This document shows positions 22,749 through 34,194 of a DNA stretch of 64,000 bases, in pieces. The position numbers and the translations under genes are program-made. Source of the stretch: Achatina immaculata (lineage: Eukaryota > Mollusca > Gastropoda > Stylommatophora > Achatinidae). The DNA is taken from contig CM019702.1 in the NCBI GenBank assembly GCA_009760885.1, forward strand, positions 48,035,925-48,099,924, given 5' to 3'. The notes beneath the pieces were generated by a model. That model was not told where the DNA came from and made no database searches. It saw only the letters and a program-made list of their open reading frames with translations. Every line of letters starts with the position of its first letter. Position 1 is the first letter of the stretch.

Positions 22749-24752
22749 GGGGGAATCCCTGCTCTACTTTAAGCATATACGAGTATATAGTGGGGGGGGG
22801 GAGGGGGAGAGAAAATTAAACCAAACACGCACATTTACTTAAAAAAAAACAACCTGTAACAACATAACCATAGCAGTGAACAGAAGAATAAGATTCAAAC
22901 TAAAAATACTCAAGGCCGGAAACAACTACACAAGCAAATAAAGACTCCAGAGAAGACATAACTTTTCCGGCAAGGAAGATTAAAACAACACTGAGCTCCT
23001 ATACAATGGCACACAAATGTCCACAATGGCGACCTGAATTCTCATCTCTGAACGAAAATGCCTCTCCACTAAATGAGCTTTTGTTAAAGGAGCAAGAACA
23101 AAACCGTTAATGCAAGGACACTGAGTGGGAGGATGCAAGACTGAGCACGCCTGGAGGAGTCTGGAGAAACCGTGAAGAATGCCGAACCTCTGCAATTACG
23201 AAATCGAAGAGAGGATATCAGCGTGAAAAGGAATGGAAGGATAGAACTGTGATGTGAAATGGGATGAGGATTTGGTTTGATTGGGGGTGGGGGGTGGGGG
23301 GGGGGGTGGGAGGGAGAGCTGTGCTTTGTTTGTGGCAAACAGCCTTGAGAACAGAGGAGAAAGATTTACAGAAGAAAGATTTTTCGTAGCTGGTGGTGAG
23401 AAATGTGACTAGGGGAAAATATATATAAAATTACAACAATATCCACGAAAGTTAACTGCTTTGGAGTTTTAAAAAATGTTTGCAGCATTTCAGCTTAAGA
23501 TAGTCTCAGCACATACGAACGCTGATGGTGTCAGAAAGCAAGATGCTGTCTCAGAGAACTACATTTATTATGTAGTATATTATTACTACATCACTACAAA
23601 AAAGTAGGGGATACTTAGTAGGAATCAAGAATAAAGGCAGCCTACAAGGCATCACTGAAAGTTTAAAGACCACATTCACTGAAGCAAGCATCTTGAATAG
23701 ACGGTACAGCCGTGTGAAGATAGGTTATCAAGACAGCCTCGTTCTACAAGGACACATCAGGAGGAGATACTAACATCATCACACAGTTAATAAGTATGTC
23801 AAGTTAGTGAATTGCTGGGTGACTGTTATTAACTATGTAGAGCTTCCCCTACAGTGACACTGAAAACTGCAAACTAGATATCCATAATTCATATAATAGA
23901 AGTGACTGACTCTTATTGTGAAATGTAAAAAGAAAAGGGAACCAGTGGCATTTTGTTGTGTGGAGGCAATAAAATATAATGCCCTCACTTCGTACGAATA
24001 TAATAAGGCAATCCCTACGTCTTATGGAGTCGCACGCTCGATCTATATCACTCATAATGTGACAATTCGGCTGATATTATGAGCGTACGTTGTGCCATGG
24101 GCATAGTAAGGAGGGAGCAAGGTCGTCGAAATATCTTATAAAATATTCTAACATTTGGTTTTCTTGCACTCATCAATTCTTGCTATAGAAAAATGGAAAA
24201 CTGATTCTTTTTACAGAAACGATTCCAAGACAGGGCAATGAACTTTGAGGCCGCCTCAGATGACATTACAATCACTTGAAAGTGCAGTAAGGGAAACAGC
24301 GAATGAGCAGTGCGAGCAGTAGCTGCCAAAACAAGACGCCGTCAGAAAAATAAATGCTGACAAGGGAGAAGGAAGACGTGGCCAGAAACCTAGAGAGCTG
24401 GCACGAGATGCAAGGCTCTTTCTTAGCGGAAGATGAGATTCTGCGTCACGGAAAGTGTCCTTCAGAGTTTCAGAGTCGCTTGAAAGTGATGTAAAGGAAT
24501 GGCAAATGTGAAGTCCTTCTGTGGAGGAGAAGCCACATCAGGTGCGTCCACCGTGTGGTGGATGACGGAACGGCTTCTAATATACAGAGGTCGGCCGTGA
24601 ATATCTGAATAAACAGTCGCAGGTCAAAACAGGTACCCCGCTACCTTGCGGGGCAGTCTCTTTAGATAATGGCTAGCGGAGAAAACTGTATAGAAACCGA
24701 GCGGAAGGCACAGGGAAACCACCGCCTTACGTTCAGTCAGTCAGTCAGTCTG
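21943..24752. other. Long stretch with no supported gene
   Basis: It includes the (TA)n at 22.7 kb and a G-rich tract at 23284-23316. A possible LINE-like basic ending (GRRRRGQKPRELARDARLFL-like) is suspected near 24370-24425 but is too weak to call. Confidence 0.5.
22712..22744 (+). repeat. (TA)n microsatellite between duplicated flanks
   Basis: The flanking words GGGAATCCCTG, then TTGTACTTTAAGCATA or CTCTACTTTAAGCATA, occur on both sides (22682 and 22752). Confidence 0.9.
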
Positions 24753-24890
24753 TCTGTATGTATGTATGTATGTATGTAAGCATGCAGGCATGTTATGTAT
24801 GTATGTATGTATGTACGTATGTATGCATGCAGGCATGTTATGTATGTATGTATGTATGTATGTATGTACGTATGTATGTATGTACGCCTG
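24753..24890 (+). repeat. (TATG)n array with a 60-bp duplication
   Basis: TATG repeats are interrupted twice by the same CATGCAGGCATGTTA block (24781 and 24826). The array adjoins the Helitron-like element. Confidence 0.93.
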
Positions 24891-25620
24891 GAGCAATTTC
24901 AACCAAAACTTCGTATGGTTTACAATCTGGACAGTGCACTGTGCGAGTTAGATCATCCCTAGGATACCCATATGACCCATAGGGGTCGCGTGACATGTAA
25001 AAACAATCGAAAACGAACGATATTAGTGTCGAATCCATAGTTTTCGGGATTGCTGAGATGAATAGTGACATTCCCGATGCCGTTTAAGTTCAAGTTCATC
25101 CACCAAAGGTATGGGGGGGGGGGCTAGGTGTGGGGTGGGATGGGAGTGACATGTAAAAATAATCGAAAACACCCGATATTAGTGATGAGTCCATAGTTTT
25201 CGTGGTCGCAAGTTCAGCCCCATCGACATGGGAGGGGAGGGGAGGGGGAGGGGAGGTGGGAGGGGCTGAGAAGTGGTGAAAAATAAAATGTCCAAATTGA
25301 CAGAGGTTAGAGTTGAATCCATAGTGTTCGGGGTCGCTAAGCTGACTGGTGACAGTCTTGATGACAATTAAGCCCACGTTTAATCGAATAGAAGGTATAG
25401 AACTATGCAGAACCGTCTAGACTTTGTAGAACCTTCTAGAAGGTTGTGAAAATGAATTCTAGAAGATTGTGGAACTGAACAGCCCTACCTTTGTAAACCC
25501 TTCTAGAAGGATGTGGAAATGAACAGAACGTTGTAGTACCGTCTAGAAGGTTGTAGAAATGAACAGAACTTTGTTGAGTGGGATAAATAAATATCCGGGC
25601 AACGCCGGGTAGTCAGCTAG
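24890..25620 (+). mobile_element. Non-autonomous Helitron-like element, 3' end
   Basis: The right end reads ATCCGGGCAACGCCGGGTAG then TCAGCTAG followed by T. A short GC hairpin (CCGG-GCAACG-CCGG) a few bases before CTAG, with T next, is the Helitron 3' signature. Upstream lie degenerate direct repeats (AATCGAAAAC...GATATTAGTG, TCCATAGTTTTCG, GTGACA...) at 24.98-25.35 kb and TTCTAGAAGGTT palindromes at 25.42-25.56 kb. The 5' TC end could not be placed, and no Rep/helicase frame is present. Confidence 0.65.
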
Positions 25621-26015
25621 TCAATGAATAAGAAAAAAGATGACAAAAACTGGAAGCAACAGAGATCTGGTTTTGTAGAAATGTGCAACAAAATCCCGCA
25701 TAGACAGAAAATAAAAGCAGACGAAGAGGTCCTCACAGAAGTTCAGAACAACGAAAAACTGGTTAATGACAAGAAAAAAAACAGCTAAAATTTCTTCGAG
25801 ATGTCATGGTAACACGGAAGCTTGAGAACCTGGTCATGACTGGAAGATTCAAGGAAAAGAAGAAAAAAGATGAAGGACATGAAAGAAAAACATCTCAGTG
25901 AAGCGACCACGTGGCATGAGAAAAGAAAAGCACCTGAATTATAATTACAAGCACTAAGATGACCGCAAAAGACGGAGAAGGATGATCGCCTACATTATCC
26001 GGCACGGCACATAAC
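25621..26015 (+). mobile_element. Decayed LINE C-terminal fragment
   Basis: Frames read in order give FVEMCNKIPHRQKIKADEEV, DVMVTRKLENLVMTGRFKEK, then HLSEATTWHEKRK and a final IIRHGT-like end. This is the usual order of a LINE C-terminus (FLGHV...LENLVMTGR...). It begins directly after the Helitron-like terminus and has many stops. Confidence 0.65.
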
Positions 26016-26144
26016 AAAACATTGTAATAAATACTAAAAGTCTAGTGGAAAACCAATCAACTAGATACTTTTTTTTAAAAGGTGTAGTAATTTTGGTCAT
26101 TTTAACGACACAGGCTTTTATAAAGTTCAGATTTATTTCCCCAC

Positions 26145-26203
26145 GAGACTCCCCAACTGAGACTCCCTGACTGAGACTCCCCGAGTGAGACTCCCCGACT
26201 GTA
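26145..26203 (+). repeat. 17-bp tandem repeat (four copies)
   Basis: GAGACTCCCCGACT-type units. Confidence 0.9.
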
Positions 26204-26289
26204 TGACATAAACGCTGGCGTCATGATACAGCGGTCACTCTACACCATCTGAACGTTTACTTCCATTATTCAGTAGGGCCGAGGTATAT

Positions 26290-27142
26290 TTCCTAATTTT
26301 AAGCATTGCATCGCCAAAAATAAACATTGGAGGATACAATATTAACAACCTTCGGTATGCTGACGACACAGTACTGATAGCTGAGAACCAACAAGACCTG
26401 CAAAATCTCTTAGATAAAGTCGCCAAAGAAAGTGAACAGAAAGGCCTTACTCTGAACATCAAAAAGACGGAGACTATGGTTATATCTAAGAAACAGAAGC
26501 CACCAACATGCAGTATAAAATTAAATGAAACTATTCTAAAGCAGGTGCAGAAATTCAAATACCTTGGAGCAGTAATAACTTCAGATGGGAAATACAGAAC
26601 AAAAATTAGGAACAGAATAGGCCAAGCAAAGACTGCATTTCAGAGAATGAGAAACATATTATCCAACATATCCTTATCAATGAATGCTAGAAAATGAGTC
26701 CTAAAATGCTATATTCAACCTATCTTACTATATGGAAGTGTATCATGGACAATAGGCAGGTCTGCACAAAAATCATTGGAAGCAGCAGAAATGTGGTTTA
26801 TTAGAAGAATGTTGCAAATTCCCTGGACAGCAAAAATAACTAATGAAGAATGTAGGAGACGAGCTGGAGATATCTTGTTAAAAAAAAATAATAAGAGAGA
26901 GACAATGTACTTTCATAGGACATGCAGTGAGAAGAAAGGGCAATGAAAATATTATAACGATAGGAAAAATAGAAGGAAGAAGATCAAGAGGAAGACAAAG
27001 AGAAATGATACTGGACAGTCTGACGGGATGGTGTGAGAGGAGATCACCAAATGAGCTGATGGCCTGCATGAAGGATCGTGTACTCTGGAGAAGCATAATA
27101 GCCAACGCCAGTCGGCAAGGTACCTGATGATGATGATGATGA
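26290..27142 (+). mobile_element. LINE family C: catalytic RT box to 3' end
   Basis: The frame NLRYADDTVLIAENQQDLQN near 26345 holds an intact YADD reverse transcriptase box. It continues through ISKKQK...KQVQKFKYLGAVITSDGK to a TGA at 26696. After this W-to-stop-type change come IQPILLYGSVSWT and MWFIRRMLQIPWTAK. A frameshift then leads to KIEGRRSRGRQREMILDSLT, WRSIIANASRQGT, a stop and the tail (GAT)n at 27127-27142. It is a truncated, non-functional element with the best-preserved active site in the window. Confidence 0.88.
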
Positions 27143-27599
27143 CCGTCAATTCTCCTAACAGTCTATGCATCCAGAGCAAACTATGTAAGCCGTGTCAGCA
27201 AAATGAAATTAATTATTCCATTTTAGATCCATCAATGAAGCAAGAGGGGTAAATACTGCTCTACTGAGCATAGTATAAGGCTGTAAGCATAATGATCACC
27301 TCCCCGGGGGTACTCTCGTTAGGCCTCGTACTGTGCATGTCTAAATTCTAGCTGGTGTACTTTAACCACAGTAATATCGATGCTAGTAATGTTATTTGTT
27401 TTGAAATTACTCAAAGGAATCGGTGAAATATACGAAAATTCATGTTTTCGTCAGCGCAAGAAATATAAGGAAATTTCAACAGATATGGATATTTTAGGAA
27501 CATTTTTTAAAAGGCCGAAGCAGGGGCTATACGTATCCTTCATATGTGCAGCAAAAAGCTCAAAGCAGAAAGTAAGCCTTTTTTTTTAACTTGAAGTCT
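27143..27599. other. No supported gene
   Basis: Unique AT-rich sequence, nothing recognised. Confidence 0.55.
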
Positions 27600-27840
27600 A
27601 CAAACACACAAAAAAATCTTGAAGGAAAGATCTCGGCTCTTCTGTATTTCTACAAACACAATAAAACACTGAAAAGATATAACACAGCTTTTCTGTAATT
27701 CTACAAACACATAAAAAAAACACTGAAAAGATAGAACACAGCTTTTCTGTAATTTCACGAAACACACACACACACATGCGCACACACTCACAAAAGAAAA
27801 CTTGGCTATACTTGTCTTCTGTAAACACAATAAAACACTA
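27600..27840 (+). repeat. About 58-bp tandem repeat (four diverged copies)
   Basis: TCTGTAATTCTACAAACACA, AAAACACTGAAAAGATA and AACACAGCTTT recur with variable spacing. The CA-rich stretch at 27765-27790 interrupts it. Confidence 0.85.
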
Positions 27841-28339
27841 ATTCTTTCAACTGCAACATAACGCCACAGTTTGTTGGGGGGGGGGGGGGAGGGCATATAT
27901 GCTGCAGCTTTGAAAACCAAACAGAAGGTGATATAGGAAACACCGATTTTTTTTTTTTTTACTGAATTCTAGTATGGATGCAAGGCAGTGCATCACAACG
28001 ATCCAAACAAACTGTAAGGAAACTAACGACAGTGAGTGATAATCAAGGGGGAACTCAACTCACCGAGGTCGATACCCGAGAACAGAAGAAAAAGAGAGGT
28101 GTAGTCAAACAACCGAGACAATGAGGGAGAAATCCAGGCAGGCAAGCAGGCAGGAGCAGTGTGCGATAGCACGAAGTAGAATCAGGGATCTGGATGACTG
28201 GACGATCTCTGAAGGAGACTCGACACTGAAGGTGTTAACAGAGCTGACTAACGTTTGAGAAGTTATCCGGAAATTAGCAAACTGGTAAGCTGTGGAGTCA
28301 GCTGAACAACAATACATACGATGCGAGTTCTTCTTCACG

Positions 28340-28480
28340 AGGAAGACACCGAAGCCGAAATATTGGATGCTCTTCATTTATACGTTCTCATCTTACTTTC
28401 AGTTCTTTACTGTTTCGGCTCACTTTCCTCACTCCCTATGTCGTTTTGTTATAAACTGAACCGTACAGCCTACCTTCTTC
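28340..28480 (+). repeat. Dispersed repeat ending AAACTGAACC, copy 1
   Basis: AGCCGAAATATTGGATGCTC, TCATCTTACTTTC, TTTCCTCACTCC and ATAAACTGAACCGTACAGCC occur in the same order as in 29.7-29.88 kb and 48.24-48.40 kb. The CGAAATAT word after a GAAGA-rich stretch recalls 3' ends of Penelope-like elements, but this is only a resemblance. Confidence 0.5.
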
Positions 28481-28507
28481 ATGAAGAGATTTAGTAAGCA
28501 AGTAACT

Positions 28508-28770
28508 ATGTAACAGAGAGCATTCAAACTTGTAAGAAAGTGTGCGCTCATCCAGAGATCTTGGACAGTTGCTCTGACCATCGTGCTGATTGAACAATTA
28601 GTGAACGAACAACTATTCTTACTGGAGGTATATATAGTCCGGGTAAGGGACGGTCATGTACTGCAACTGTTATGTCTACTGTATATACTCGTAACTTCAT
28701 TAAAGTCGCCGCATTAATTGAAAACGGCGGTTATCAGATTTGGTGAGTACCAAGCCTGACTGAGTCTGGA
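28508..28770 (+). other. Possible solo LTR-like segment
   Basis: The segment starts TGTAACAGAG, has a TATA-like GGTATATATAG (28628) and ATTAAAG (28699), and is followed by TTTGGTGAGTACC, vaguely like a primer-binding-site start. No second LTR, polypurine tract or gag/pol frame was found, so this is weak. Confidence 0.2.
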
Positions 28771-29104
28771 CGTGCAACTAACCAAAGAGGTAGATCCTGG
28801 GTGAGCCATTTGCCATCTCATGGCGGGTGCCTGAACTCTAACATGTTGCAGTCAGCACACAGATCGACCTTGCGTGGGCGGGGGAAATGTGAATCAGAAA
28901 AGACGTGATGATTTAGACTAAACAACAATCCAACATTTCGGTAAAAGCGTTTTTCAATGATCCTCGTTATTGGAAAGATAAAATGCATTTTGTGCCCGCC
29001 TTTCCTATAAGGAGGAGACAACAAAAAGCTAACTGTTTAATTTTTCATATGTTTTTCATGTTTTTATCTGTTGTGGTGTTGTTGAGGAAAAACTGGAAGA
29101 AGTG

Positions 29105-29690
29105 GAGAGTTTGAATATCTTGGATCATTACTAACTAATAAAAGAGATACAATGAGGGAAATTAAAAGGAGGACATCTATCGCTCTTCAGAAAGTAAAAC
29201 AAATAAAGAATCTGTGGAGAGGAACAAACAGATCTACAAAAATAAGATTTTTAAGGGCATGCATCTTTCCCATCGCAACATATGCCTGTGAGACCTGGAC
29301 ACTTAACAATACAGCAGAGAAACACATAAATGCCTTTGAATGTAAATGCTACAGAATAGTTTTTCAAATATCATGGACACAAAAAGAACAAATATATCCA
29401 TACTACAAGAACTTAATATTGAAGAAGGCTGGCTAGTAAAGAGGATTAAAGAGAGAAAACTTAAATATTTTGGACACATTAAACGTCATGACAATCTAGA
29501 GAAGACCATCTTGGAAGGGTACACAATGGGAAAAAGAAAGAGAGGAAGACCAAGGCGAAAATGGATGCAAGACATCGTTGATGAGGATGCACCAGCGCAG
29601 GCCATCTTGTTCACAACCGAGAGGCCTACAGGAGTGCTGTTATGGAGGCTAAGTTCCGCAAGGGACATGCAAATGAATGAGTGAATGGTG
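29105..29690 (+). mobile_element. LINE family D C-terminal fragment
   Basis: EYLGSLLTNKRDTMREIKRR starts near 29110, then IFPIATYACETWTLNNTAEK. A frameshift near 29390 leads to NISILQELNIEEGWLVKRIK, ERKLKYFGHIKRHDNLEKT and GKRKRGRPRRKWMQDIVDE. It ends at a TGA with a GAATGAGTGAATG tail. A near copy lies at 59.8-60.1 kb on the other strand. Confidence 0.88.
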
Positions 29691-29699
29691 CTTATGTAT

Positions 29700-29890
29700 G
29701 TGATTCTTGAAAAACGCTTGGATTGTTGTATGTTATTCATTTATATGTGCTCATCTTACTTTCTGCTATTCTTGCTTCTGTCCGTTTTCCTCACTCTTGT
29801 CTTTATTTTTTGTATAAAACTGAACCACACAGCTCTACCTTTATTAGTAGAACCAGGTTTACCGCAGTCGTCATTTCTCTTGAAGCAGAC
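29700..29890 (+). repeat. Dispersed repeat ending AAACTGAACC, copy 2
   Basis: TTATATGTGCTCATCTTACT, TTTTCCTCACTCTTG, ATAAAACTGAACCACACAGC and TAGAACCAGGTTTACCGCAG. The last block recurs at 49530 (ACTAGAACCAGTTTTACCGC). Confidence 0.55.
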
Positions 29891-31315
29891 TATAACCATA
29901 CTATTTAGAACAGATTTTGAAACAGACTGTTCGCAGCACCAAGAACAGGTGTACAGACAAAATGTAAGCGTAGCATCAAGAACAGGTGCTGAAGACAAAC
30001 TTGCAGCTGACTTTGAAGCAGATGCTGCTAAGAGCACCAAGAACATGTGTAGAGACAAAACATACGCGAAGCATCAAGAACAGACGCTGAGCAGAGGTTT
30101 AATCATCAAAACGAGAAACAGGGATTAAACCAGACTTCATCATTAGCAAAACATACAAACTTTCTATCGGATTTCATAAACAGCTTCGAAAACAAACTTC
30201 GAGTGCAAAGTTTTGTATAGAAAGCATTAAAAACTGACTTTCATGTCGATTTTATAATCGGCTTCTAGAACAGGCTTTGAGACTGGCCATTTAAAAGGAA
30301 TGAGTAGAACGATTTTTAGCTTGAGTGGATTCAGGGACAGGACAGCCTGGGTTGAAGAAGGATGACTGGGAACTGGGCTGTTGAGAACCAGTTAGTTTCA
30401 GCCAATCACGCGTCTAAGTTATTTTTTTTTTTTTAAACAGACCCCTCTTGCTTGAGCAAGGTAGACAAATCAAATGAAATCCACGAAAGAACTAAATGGA
30501 AAAGCTCGAGAACTCGCCCTCCGTAAATCCCTGAAGACTCCCTTGGGAACAGGAAGCAGTCCATGAACCAGGTGCTCCTGTGAAGTCGCTTTATCTCTCT
30601 ATCTGGCGCTTCTACAGTTCAACCCACCTTCCTTCAGCTTCGCGTCTGGCTTCTTTACCTGTACACAAACGTAAAATTTGAAAGGAAACATTCTCGGCCT
30701 CCATGTAATATGGAAAATCTGAGTATCGCAGACTTTATCTCCACAGCAGCCGTCGTACGGCACATCAGGGTGTCCCGCAAGAGCTTACGAAGTACACGAG
30801 TAAAGATCTATATAACGTTTTTGTATTAAAACAACGAGTGAAAGGCGCATATAACATTTTTTCTATAGAAACAGTGTATGCCAGGACACACGAGAGGATA
30901 CAAAAAAGAACTGAGACGCCCAGAAGTAAACTGACGATTGCGATGTATTCATCAGCACTTAGCAAGATCCCTCGTTGTCTATTGTCGACATATCCTTCTC
31001 AGTTATTTCTGATTGCTTCTCTTTATTAATAACGCAGGATAATTCTTATCTGTTGCCACTGATGACCGCATATTGGACAGCTATTGTTTTTCACAACCAT
31101 TTCATTGTCCTTATCTACTATTGTTAAATTGTCCTCCTTTCCCTTCTTTTCTATTTTTTTTTTTTTTTTTTGTCTACAACTGTACCTACAACATACCTTC
31201 TCGTAACTCTGAGTTTACTAAGAAAAGATAAGTGTACCAGTGTCAAGAATATCTCATTCCTCTAAACAAGTAGGTAATGCAGTTTATGGGAAGGATAGCG
31301 TGTCCAGTTTAGATG
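29891..31315. other. Degenerate repeats and unique sequence
   Basis: From 29900 to 30300 the words GAACAGG, GACAAA and TTTGAAGCAGA recur loosely, suggesting an old tandem array. No gene was recognised in the remainder. Confidence 0.45.
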
Positions 31316-31535
31316 ACTATTTTTTTATAATACAAGAATATTTGACTGTTTACTGTGATAATACACGAATGCTTTAATGTTTAAAGTACGAGAATACTCG
31401 ACTATTCATTGTAAGAATACAAGAATATTAGACTTTTTATTGTGAGATTACAAGAACACTTGACCTATTTTGTGAGAATCAAGAATACTTGATTGTTTAT
31501 TGTGACAATACAAGAATACTGTACTTTCAGCAAAG
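31316..31535 (+). repeat. About 36-bp tandem repeat (six diverged copies)
   Basis: Units of the type GTTTATTGTGATAATACAAG AATACTTGACT. Confidence 0.85.
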
Positions 31536-31677
31536 AACACACTGTTAAGTAAATACTTTTTTAAAAATATCACTATTATTATAAACCAATATACTGGTAT
31601 ATCACAAACAGGAGAATACTTGGAACATGAAGTATTTCCAGTTTCGGGGTTTTTTTTTCCTGATTACACTAGTATAT

Positions 31678-32326
31678 ATAAACATTGGAACATGTGCTGT
31701 CAGCATGTAGAGTGTCTTTAGGGCAACGACGGTACACCTGGCGGCACAACAGAGTGCTGCAGGAACTAGTAGCCATCGTAGACAGGGCAAAAGATAAAGC
31801 AAATAACAGCAAAAGAGTTGAGGTCCCACCTAAATACTTCATAGGCGCTCGTACGACATCGAATATTGAAATCAGGGACATTCCCTTACCATCACTGCTA
31901 GATGGTACAAATGACTGGGATGTGATAGCGGACCTTCCAGGAAGAAGAGAACACCCGACTGCCATCAAGAACACAGGAATGCGACCGGACATTGTAGTGT
32001 ACTCCACAGAAAAACAAGAATTAATAATGATCGAGCTTACGGTCCTGTACGAAACTAGAATAGAGGAACAGCATTTATTCAAATTTGAGAAGTACAATGA
32101 TCTAGTCAAGCAACTGAGGCAGGGGGCAGGAATCAGGGCAAAAGTGATAGCTGTAGAAGTGGGAGCAAGAGGATTCGTAGCAACATCAGCATACGACCTA
32201 TGTAAGCAACTGGGCATAAAGGGACAAGCAAGAGCAAGGGCATTGAGAAGCCTTTCAGAAACAGCAGAAAAGGCCTCATGCTGGCTGTGTAGTATGCGAA
32301 GCAAGCATTGGGAACATAAGTAATTT
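31678..32326 (+). mobile_element. R2-type LINE C-terminus with restriction-like endonuclease
   Basis: A 212-residue frame starts EHVLSACRVSLGQRRYTWRH, the His/Cys-rich motif that precedes the endonuclease in R2-group elements. It continues to RPDIVVYSTEKQELIMIELT, whose RPD...ELT spacing fits the PD-(D/E)xK restriction-like endonuclease of R2/NeSL/Hero-type LINEs. The frame is intact, but reverse transcriptase sequence is absent upstream. This is the only such element in the window. Confidence 0.75.
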
Positions 32327-32348
32327 CATTTGCCACAACCAATACCAG

Positions 32349-32430
32349 TCCTCCGTAGCTAAATCGCTAAAGACGCACTTCAAAAGTGCAGTGCCAACTG
32401 GAAGAGCATGGGTTCGATCCCGGGACCGGG
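32349..32430 (+). other. tRNA-like sequence with Pol III A and B boxes
   Basis: The B box GGTTCGATCCC (32411-32421) is perfect. TAGCTAAATCGCTAAAG (from 32356) resembles an A box. GCAC/GTGC could pair as an anticodon stem around TTCAAAA (CAA, leucine-like), and the spacer before the B box is long, as in leucine tRNA. The acceptor ends do not clearly pair. A SINE head or tRNA pseudogene is more likely than a working tRNA gene. Confidence 0.4.
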
Positions 32431-32894
32431 AAAGAAAAGAAAAAAAAAGAAGCAACAACTCACAAGACCTCTGGTGACCTTAGAGTGTCAGGAGTTTAAT
32501 AGGGCCGAAACATTTGTCTGAGGGGGGGGGGGTACTTCCTCTGATGATCTGAAGGAGTTGTCTTGTTGTTCCGCTCTCTACAGTAGAGAGTTTCCTGTAT
32601 ACTGCATATACATAACTAGCATATACATAACTAAGATGTCTTTGAGGTGGGACTCAAGTGGAACAATATATATCTTTTACATATACTCTGAAGGTACTTC
32701 AGTGCAATATTTAAACAAATAATTTTGCATGAAACAAATGTTTATGTACACAGGACCATCAGAAAACAAAGGTGTCACTATCTTAGTCACCTATGTGGAC
32801 AATCTGTGGTTAATGTAGCATCAATCTTGTCTGTGAATTATTTGTACGCTGCTGACAAGCAATCATTCTCTTAGATTTATACATTTATTCACAT

Positions 32895-33003
32895 GTTAAC
32901 ACAAAGTTCAAAAGTTCAAAGGTCAGACTCCGGCTTCACTGCATTCGGGACAACTCCATATATGCACCGCAGAATCCATCCGGGCGTATGTTTGCTGATA
33001 CAC
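32895..33003 (-). mobile_element. 3' end of the RNase H LINE family, reversed
   Basis: The minus strand reads ATCAGCAAACATACGCCCGG, ATGGATTCTGCGGTGCATAT, GTTGTCCCGAATGCAGTGAA and GCCGGAGTCTGACCTTTGAA with a (TTTGAAC)n tail. This is the third copy of this 3' end in the window. Confidence 0.75.
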
Positions 33004-33295
33004 GTATTTTTAAACTGTTAAACAAGTCAATACTTAACAGTTTATATAAACATACGGTATACCATTAATACATTGAAAAAAAAAGTGTCTTGGATAACTA
33101 AGCCGCCATGTGCATTTGTGGAGTCATTTGAATAATATAAATGTCACGCGAGTCCTTCGTTATGTTTTACTGATAAGCAACGCAGCGGTTTAACAGCAGC
33201 AAACAAACAACCGCAGGTTTTCACTCTCAACCAAAGATGCCCTGTTCTGAGGAAAAGGTTACTGTACGCTGTCTTTTATTTCTCTTTGTTTTAAG

Positions 33296-33800
33296 ACGAG
33301 AAGAAACATCACAAACAGCTGTGGGACCAGGAAGTGAGTGAGAAGAAACGTCATAGGCAGCTGTGGGACCAGGAAGTGAGTGAGAAGAAACGTCACAAAC
33401 AGCTGTGGGACAAATAAGTTAGTGAGAAGAAACATCATAAACAGCTGTGGGACAAATAAGTTAGTGAGAAGAAACATCATAAACAGCTGTGGGACAAATA
33501 ATTTAGTGAGAAGAAACATCATAAACAGCCGTGGGACAAATAAGTTAGTGAGAAGAAACATCATAAACAGCTGTGGGACAAATAAGTTAGTGAGAAGAAA
33601 CATCATAAACTGCTGTGGGACAAATAAGTTAGTGAGAAGAAACATCATAAACTGCTGTGGGACAAATAAGTTAGTGAGAAGAAACATCATAAACAGGTGT
33701 GGGACAAATAAGTTAGTGAGAAGAAACATCATAAACTGCTGTGGGACAAATAAGTTAGTGAGAAGAAACATCATAAACAGCTGTGGGACCAGGAAGTGAG
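33296..33800 (+). repeat. 42-bp minisatellite A (about 12 copies)
   Basis: The unit is GAAGAAACATCATAAACAGC TGTGGGACAAATAAGTTAGT GA, exactly 42 bases. Period divisible by three keeps 139 codons (plus) and 221 codons (minus) open without other support for coding. Confidence 0.96.
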
Positions 33801-34194
33801 TCCTACAGGGATGTTTTGCGGCGTTCTGTTGGATGGCTTTCTGAAATATACAAACGCAGGAAATTATATATAGCAACTGAAAGGGGCTTGGAGGATCTTT
33901 TTTTTCCTTTTCTTTAGCAGTCAACCCTTTTGCAGAGCACAGTATATTTGTGTATGTGTGCGAGCAGTATGTTGTGCGAGTTGTTTCTGACTGGGACGTG
34001 CCACACGAGATTATGTGTGGAATTTTTCACTTGTTGTGTCATGTCACCTCTCATGTTTCGAATTTTGGAACATTCCGACTTTGTGATTTCCTGGTAAAGG
34101 ATCGCATGCACTTTTAATGAGGAAATAATATTCAATGAAAGAGAAGGATAAGATTAAAAAAAAACAAAAACTTCATGTCGAAGTCTGGTGCAAA

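Noticed and set aside
28508..28770. Confident LTR retrotransposon call
   Set aside because: Only one LTR-like segment with common AT-rich words; no second LTR or internal frame.
31669..32304. 211-codon minus frame
   Set aside because: It is the antisense shadow of the retrotransposon endonuclease frame, which carries recognisable motifs.
32349..32430. Functional leucine tRNA gene
   Set aside because: The acceptor stem does not clearly close; only the B box and a possible anticodon stem are good.
33259..33924. 221-codon minus frame with repeated LTNLFVPQQFMMFL
   Set aside because: It is generated by the 42-bp minisatellite; the plus strand is open too and no non-repeat domain is attached.
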